From: Catellatospora sp. TT07R-123
GTDB lineage: Bacteria > Actinomycetota > Actinomycetes > Mycobacteriales > Micromonosporaceae
Assembly: GCF_018327705.1 (NCBI RefSeq)
Contig: NZ_BNEM01000001.1
Coordinates: forward strand, 1,240,001 to 1,304,000
Length of the DNA: 64,000 nucleotides
Direction of reading: 5' to 3'
Shown here: piece by piece, positions 61,208 to 64,000 of the stretch
Layout of the letters: every line of letters begins with the position of its first letter
Position numbering within the stretch: the stretch's first letter is position 1
Notes under the pieces: model-generated
The model's input: the letters and a program-made list of their open reading frames with translations, nothing else
Databases searched by the model: none
What the model was told of the DNA's origin: nothing
Translations under genes and position numbers: made by a program

Positions 61208-61282
61208 CTACGGCCGAGGTCCGACGAGCGTCGACTTTCATCGATGCACGCAGTATTGGACCGTCCCGACGGGACTGTCAAC

Positions 61283-61296
61283 AACTTCCGGAAGTT
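61283..61296. promoter_or_regulatory. AACTTCCGGAAGTT palindrome upstream of GH11
   Basis: A perfect 14-bp palindrome 235 bp upstream of the GH11 start. It differs from both other operator families in the window and may be a separate xylan-response site. Confidence 0.4.
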
Positions 61297-61493
61297 CTGC
61301 GGTAACCCGGCGCGGGCCCCATCTCCGCATAATGCCTGAACAATCGATATGCGAGCGCGCCAATGGCGCCCGTGGCCCATTAGACCTTGAAACAATTCCG
61401 GGAATGTCAAGCACGCAGTGATCGACATGACTCGACCGGAACGGTCGGAAGTTTCGGTGCCCGCTGCGGGGCCGCCTCGGCACCACGGGTAAA

Positions 61494-61522
61494 GGCGCGG
61501 CGCGGACGGTCCGCGCCGCGCC
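61494..61522 (-). terminator. Terminator after the EF-hand gene
   Basis: GGCGCGGCGCGGAC (61494-61507) and GTCCGCGCCGCGCC (61509-61522) are perfect inverted repeats, 20 bp past the EF-hand stop. Confidence 0.7.
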
Positions 61523-61541
61523 GTGCCGTGCCGCCGGGGGC

Positions 61542-62087
61542 TCAGACGGTGCCGAAGAACCAGTTGCCGGGGGCGGTCTCGTCGGCGCCGATGTAGAACT
61601 GGCGGACGCCGACCATCATTTCGTCGACGGTGAGGAAGCCGTCCTCGTCGGCGTCGAGCTTGTCGAAGGCGAGGCTGATCTCGCCGACGGGCGTGCCGAA
61701 GGCGCGCTGCATGGTGGCGAACTCGTCGCGGCTGACCAGGCCGTCGTCGTCGGTGTCGGCCAGGCGCAGCACCGCGAGCGCGCCGGGGCGGAAGCTGCGG
61801 TCGAAGGCGTCGCCGTGTACGAACGCCGAGGTCATGCCCGCGCGCCACTCCTGGAGGCTGAGCCGCCGGTCGTGGTCGACGTCGAGCGTCTTGGCCAGTT
61901 CCTGCCAGAACATGCCGAAGTCCTCGGCCATCCGCCGGGCCTTGGGCGCGTCGCCGTCGACGCCGAAGTTCGCCAGCAGCCGCACGCCGAGGTTGTGCAG
62001 GTCCTGCTGCTCGACGTAGCCGCTGCCGTCGGCGTCCAGGTGACTGAAGGCCTTGTCCAGTTTCCGTAGCTGCATCTCCGTAGCCAT
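61542..62087 (-). CDS. EF-hand calcium-binding protein, calerythrin-like
   Basis: A 181-residue cytoplasmic protein with four EF-hand loops: LDADGSGYVEQQDL (near 17-30), VDHDRRLSLQEW (near 69-80), ADTDDDGLVSRDEF (near 113-126) and LDADEDGFLTVDEM (near 147-160). Loop 2 lacks the usual Gly and may bind calcium poorly. Length and layout are those of calerythrin of Saccharopolyspora, a calcium buffer or sensor. No signal peptide. ATG 62087 was taken over ATG 62117 because the family begins there, though neither has a good ribosome binding site. Confidence 0.88.
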   Translation of the reverse strand: MATEMQLRKLDKAFSHLDADGSGYVEQQDLHNLGVRLLANFGVDGDAPKARRMAEDFGMFWQELAKTLDVDHDRRLSLQEWRAGMTSAFVHGDAFDRSFRPGALAVLRLADTDDDGLVSRDEFATMQRAFGTPVGEISLAFDKLDADEDGFLTVDEMMVGVRQFYIGADETAPGNWFFGTV

Positions 62088-62181
62088 ACCCGGAAATCTA
62101 GGGTGTCCTGCCCTCATACGTCGATATCAGACGAACACACTTCATTCGGACGAGTGCCTGGTCGCGGCCGGGCGTGTCAGG

Positions 62182-62550
62182 TCAGCCGAGTTTGGAGACC
62201 TGGTAGTGGGCCAGGCGCCAGCCGTCCTGGGCGCGGCGGGCGATCACGCTCAGGAACACCGGCAGCGGCGCCCGGCCGTCGGTGAAGGTGAACTCGACGC
62301 TCAGGTAGCCCAGGACCACGTCCTCGGCCAGCCGCCGGGTCTCGCGGATCTCGTAGGCGGCCCCCAGCCCCGGCGGCTGCGCCGCGTAGTACGCCGCCAC
62401 CCCGTCGGGCCCGACGCTGTACGGGTGCAGCCCCTGGAAGATGGCGTCGTCGGCGAACACCGCCGCCACCGCCTCGGGGTCGTGCGCGTCCACGCCGGAC
62501 TTCCAGTCCTCCAGCAGCGGGCGCAGGATCTCGGTGTCGTGGCTGGTCAT
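62182..62550 (-). CDS. SnoaL-like / NTF2-fold small protein
   Basis: A 122-residue protein of the SgcJ/DUF4440 type: LLEDWKSGVDAHDPEAVAAVFADDAIFQGLHPYSVGPDGVAAYYAAQPPGLGA and a C-terminal GWRLAHYQVS. These cone-shaped folds bind small hydrophobic ligands and have many roles; none can be assigned here. AGGCTCTC-type purine-rich DNA (GAGAGCCTC) precedes ATG 62550. It lies 30 bp downstream of the nitronate monooxygenase gene and is probably co-transcribed with it. Confidence 0.82.
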   Translation of the reverse strand: MTSHDTEILRPLLEDWKSGVDAHDPEAVAAVFADDAIFQGLHPYSVGPDGVAAYYAAQPPGLGAAYEIRETRRLAEDVVLGYLSVEFTFTDGRAPLPVFLSVIARRAQDGWRLAHYQVSKLG

Positions 62551-62580
62551 GAGGCTCTCCCAGGATTCGGTGCGGACTGG

Positions 62581-63612
62581 TCACAGCTGGGCGGACAGGC
62601 GGGCGAGGATCGCGGCGGCGGGTTCGCCGGTGGCGTGGGCGAAGCCGGTCCCGGCCCACAGGTGCAGCCGCTCGGGGTCACCGGCGGCCGCGGCGGCTCT
62701 GCGGATGGGGCTGGTCAGGTGGTGCAGCGCCGGATAGCCGGAGGGCGCCTGCGCGCTGTGGCGGTCGGTGAACCCGTTGCGCAGGGCGCGGGCGGGGCGG
62801 CCGGTGAACGCCCGGGTCAGCACGGTCTCGGTCCGGGCCGGGTCGGCCAGCGCGGCCCGGTGCGGTGCCGAGGTGCCCGCCTCGTGGCTGCGCAGCAGCA
62901 CGGTGCCGACCGCGACCGCGTCGGCGCCGGCGCGTACGGCGGCGGCGACCGCCGCCGGGGTGCCCAGTCCGCCGCATGCCAGCACGGGCAGGCCGACGGC
63001 GGCACGTACCGCTGCGACCAGGTCCGGCAGCGGCACGTCGGCCGGCAGGCGGGCCGGGGTTAGCGTGCCGGAGTGCCCGCCCGCCGCGGCGGCCTGCACG
63101 GCCAGCGCGTCCACCCCGGCCTCGGCGGCGGCCCTGGCCTCGTCGACGCTGGTGACGGTCTGTACGAGCAGCGCCCCGGTCCGGCGCAGCAGCGCGAGGT
63201 CCGGCCGGGCCGGGATGCCGAAGGTGAAGCTGACGACCGGCACCGGGTGGGCGCGCAGCACGTCGAGCTTGGCTTGCCAGCCGTCGTCGTCCTCGACCGG
63301 CGCCGCCGCGTCGAGGACGACGCCCAGGTGTTCGGCCTCCGGGGCGATGAGCTGGGCGTACCGGCGGAACCCGGCGGGGTCGACGGGCACCGGGTTGGGG
63401 GCGAACAGGTTGGCCCCGAACGGGACCCCGGCCGCGGCCGTCGCGGTCAGCTGCTCGGCGAACTGCTCCGGCGTCCGGTATCCGGCGGCGACGAAGCCCA
63501 GCGACCCGGCGCGGGCGGCCGCCGCGGCCAGCTCCGGGGTGCCCGCGCCACCGGCCATCGGCGCGGCCAGCACGGGCAGGGTGACGCCGAGATCTCGCAG
63601 CAGGGTGCGCAT
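62581..63612 (-). CDS. Nitronate monooxygenase / FMN-dependent 2-nitropropane dioxygenase family
   Basis: A 343-residue flavoenzyme. N-terminal LPVLAAPMAGGAGTPELAAAAARAGSLGFVAAGY, AAAAGGHSGT (FMN phosphate region) and VLACGGLGTPAAVAAAVRAGADAVAVGTVLLRSHEAG follow the class that oxidises alkyl nitronates with O2. The start was taken at MRTLLRDLG (63612), with AGGACGA upstream, rather than ATG 63642. It forms a small operon with the SnoaL-like gene and probably the SDR upstream. Some members are instead enoyl-reductase-like, so the substrate is open. Confidence 0.86.
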   Translation of the reverse strand: MRTLLRDLGVTLPVLAAPMAGGAGTPELAAAAARAGSLGFVAAGYRTPEQFAEQLTATAAAGVPFGANLFAPNPVPVDPAGFRRYAQLIAPEAEHLGVVLDAAAPVEDDDGWQAKLDVLRAHPVPVVSFTFGIPARPDLALLRRTGALLVQTVTSVDEARAAAEAGVDALAVQAAAAGGHSGTLTPARLPADVPLPDLVAAVRAAVGLPVLACGGLGTPAAVAAAVRAGADAVAVGTVLLRSHEAGTSAPHRAALADPARTETVLTRAFTGRPARALRNGFTDRHSAQAPSGYPALHHLTSPIRRAAAAAGDPERLHLWAGTGFAHATGEPAAAILARLSAQL

Positions 63613-63684
63613 CTTCGTCCTGTCTCGTTCGGAGGGTGGCACGGGCAGCGGCCCCCGGGCGCCGCCCGTGCGCGTGGGGCAGGC

Positions 63685-64000
63685 TCAGTGTCCCGCGCTC
63701 TGGCCGCCGTCGACGTGGAGGATCTCGCCGGTGACGAAACCGGCCTGCTCCAGGTAGATGACCGCGTCGGCGATGTCGGCGACCTCGCCGAGCCGGCCGA
63801 CCGGGTGCAGGGCGGCGAGGAACCCGTGGGTCTCGTCCGGGTGCATCGGGGTGCGGATGACGCCCGGCGACACCGCGTTGACACGGATGCCGCGGGTGGC
63901 GTACTCGATGGCCAGGGACTTCGTCACCGCATTGAGGCCGCCCTTGGTCAGCGAGGCCAGCGCGGAGGGCACGCTGCTGTTGGCGTGGTCGGTGAGGCTG
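63685..64000 (-). CDS. Short-chain dehydrogenase/reductase, C-terminal part (cut by window end)
   Basis: The C-terminal 105 codons of an SDR; the start lies beyond the window. Visible are LTKGGLNAVTKSLAIEYATRGIRVNAVSPGVIRTPMHP and the end EILHVDGGQSAGH. The usual Tyr of the Tyr-x-x-x-Lys motif is Ala (ALASLTK), with the Lys kept, so the common catalytic mechanism may not apply; the PSALASLTKGGLNAVTKSLA version occurs in a recognisable SDR subgroup rather than being random damage. Substrate unknown. Confidence 0.85.
   Translation of the reverse strand, partial: SLTDHANSSVPSALASLTKGGLNAVTKSLAIEYATRGIRVNAVSPGVIRTPMHPDETHGFLAALHPVGRLGEVADIADAVIYLEQAGFVTGEILHVDGGQSAGH

Overview
The window is very GC-rich DNA with closely packed genes, GTG and TTG starts, Tat signals and many RICIN-fused secreted glycoside hydrolases. 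This suggests a plant-polysaccharide-degrading actinobacterium, most likely of the Micromonosporaceae; that is inference from gene style, and there is no rRNA here to confirm it. No tRNA, rRNA, IS element or CRISPR array was seen.

Region 1 (1-32.3 kb) is an arabinose and arabinan locus. It encodes secreted enzymes (GH27 start, GH127, GH43, GH29, GH62), the complete intracellular L-arabinose pathway (araA, araB, araD), two complete ribose-type ABC importers (YtfQRT-YjfF-like and ChvE-GguAB-like), a RbsD/FucU mutarotase, two LacI regulators with DNA-binding domains and a third LacI-like protein without one. At least 13 copies of a 16-bp palindrome close to ATGTTAnCGnTAACAT lie in the promoters, several overlapping a -10 box, so the locus looks like one AraR-type regulon. 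At 26.4-30.3 kb two divergent paralogous genes encode ECF sigma factors fused to a zinc-finger anti-sigma-like motif, hydrophobic segments, a Pro/Ser linker and an AbfB arabinose-binding domain. This pair is the most unusual thing in the window: a possible sensor that reports extracellular arabinan directly to RNA polymerase.

Region 2 (32.3-50.1 kb) is mostly secreted enzymes carrying RICIN or CBM2 modules: a CE3-like esterase, a beta-helix protein resembling GH141, a three-gene esterase/GH43/esterase operon, GH6, GH54 and GH59. It is interrupted by a small ABC exporter plus TetR cassette whose permease gene is frameshifted.

Region 3 (50.1-59.9 kb) fits a non-phosphorylating deoxysugar (probably L-fucose) pathway: mutarotase, aldo/keto reductase, lactonase-type amidohydrolase, enolase-superfamily dehydratase, KduD-like SDR, zinc alcohol dehydrogenase, a MalFG-type importer without its ATPase, and a FadR-type GntR regulator. 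A second palindrome (ACATATGACATCATATGT and relatives) marks these promoters and also the GH141-like gene and the esterase operon of region 2.

Region 4 (59.9-64 kb) holds a GH11 xylanase with CBM2 and ordinary genes: an EF-hand protein, a SnoaL-like protein, a nitronate monooxygenase and a truncated SDR.
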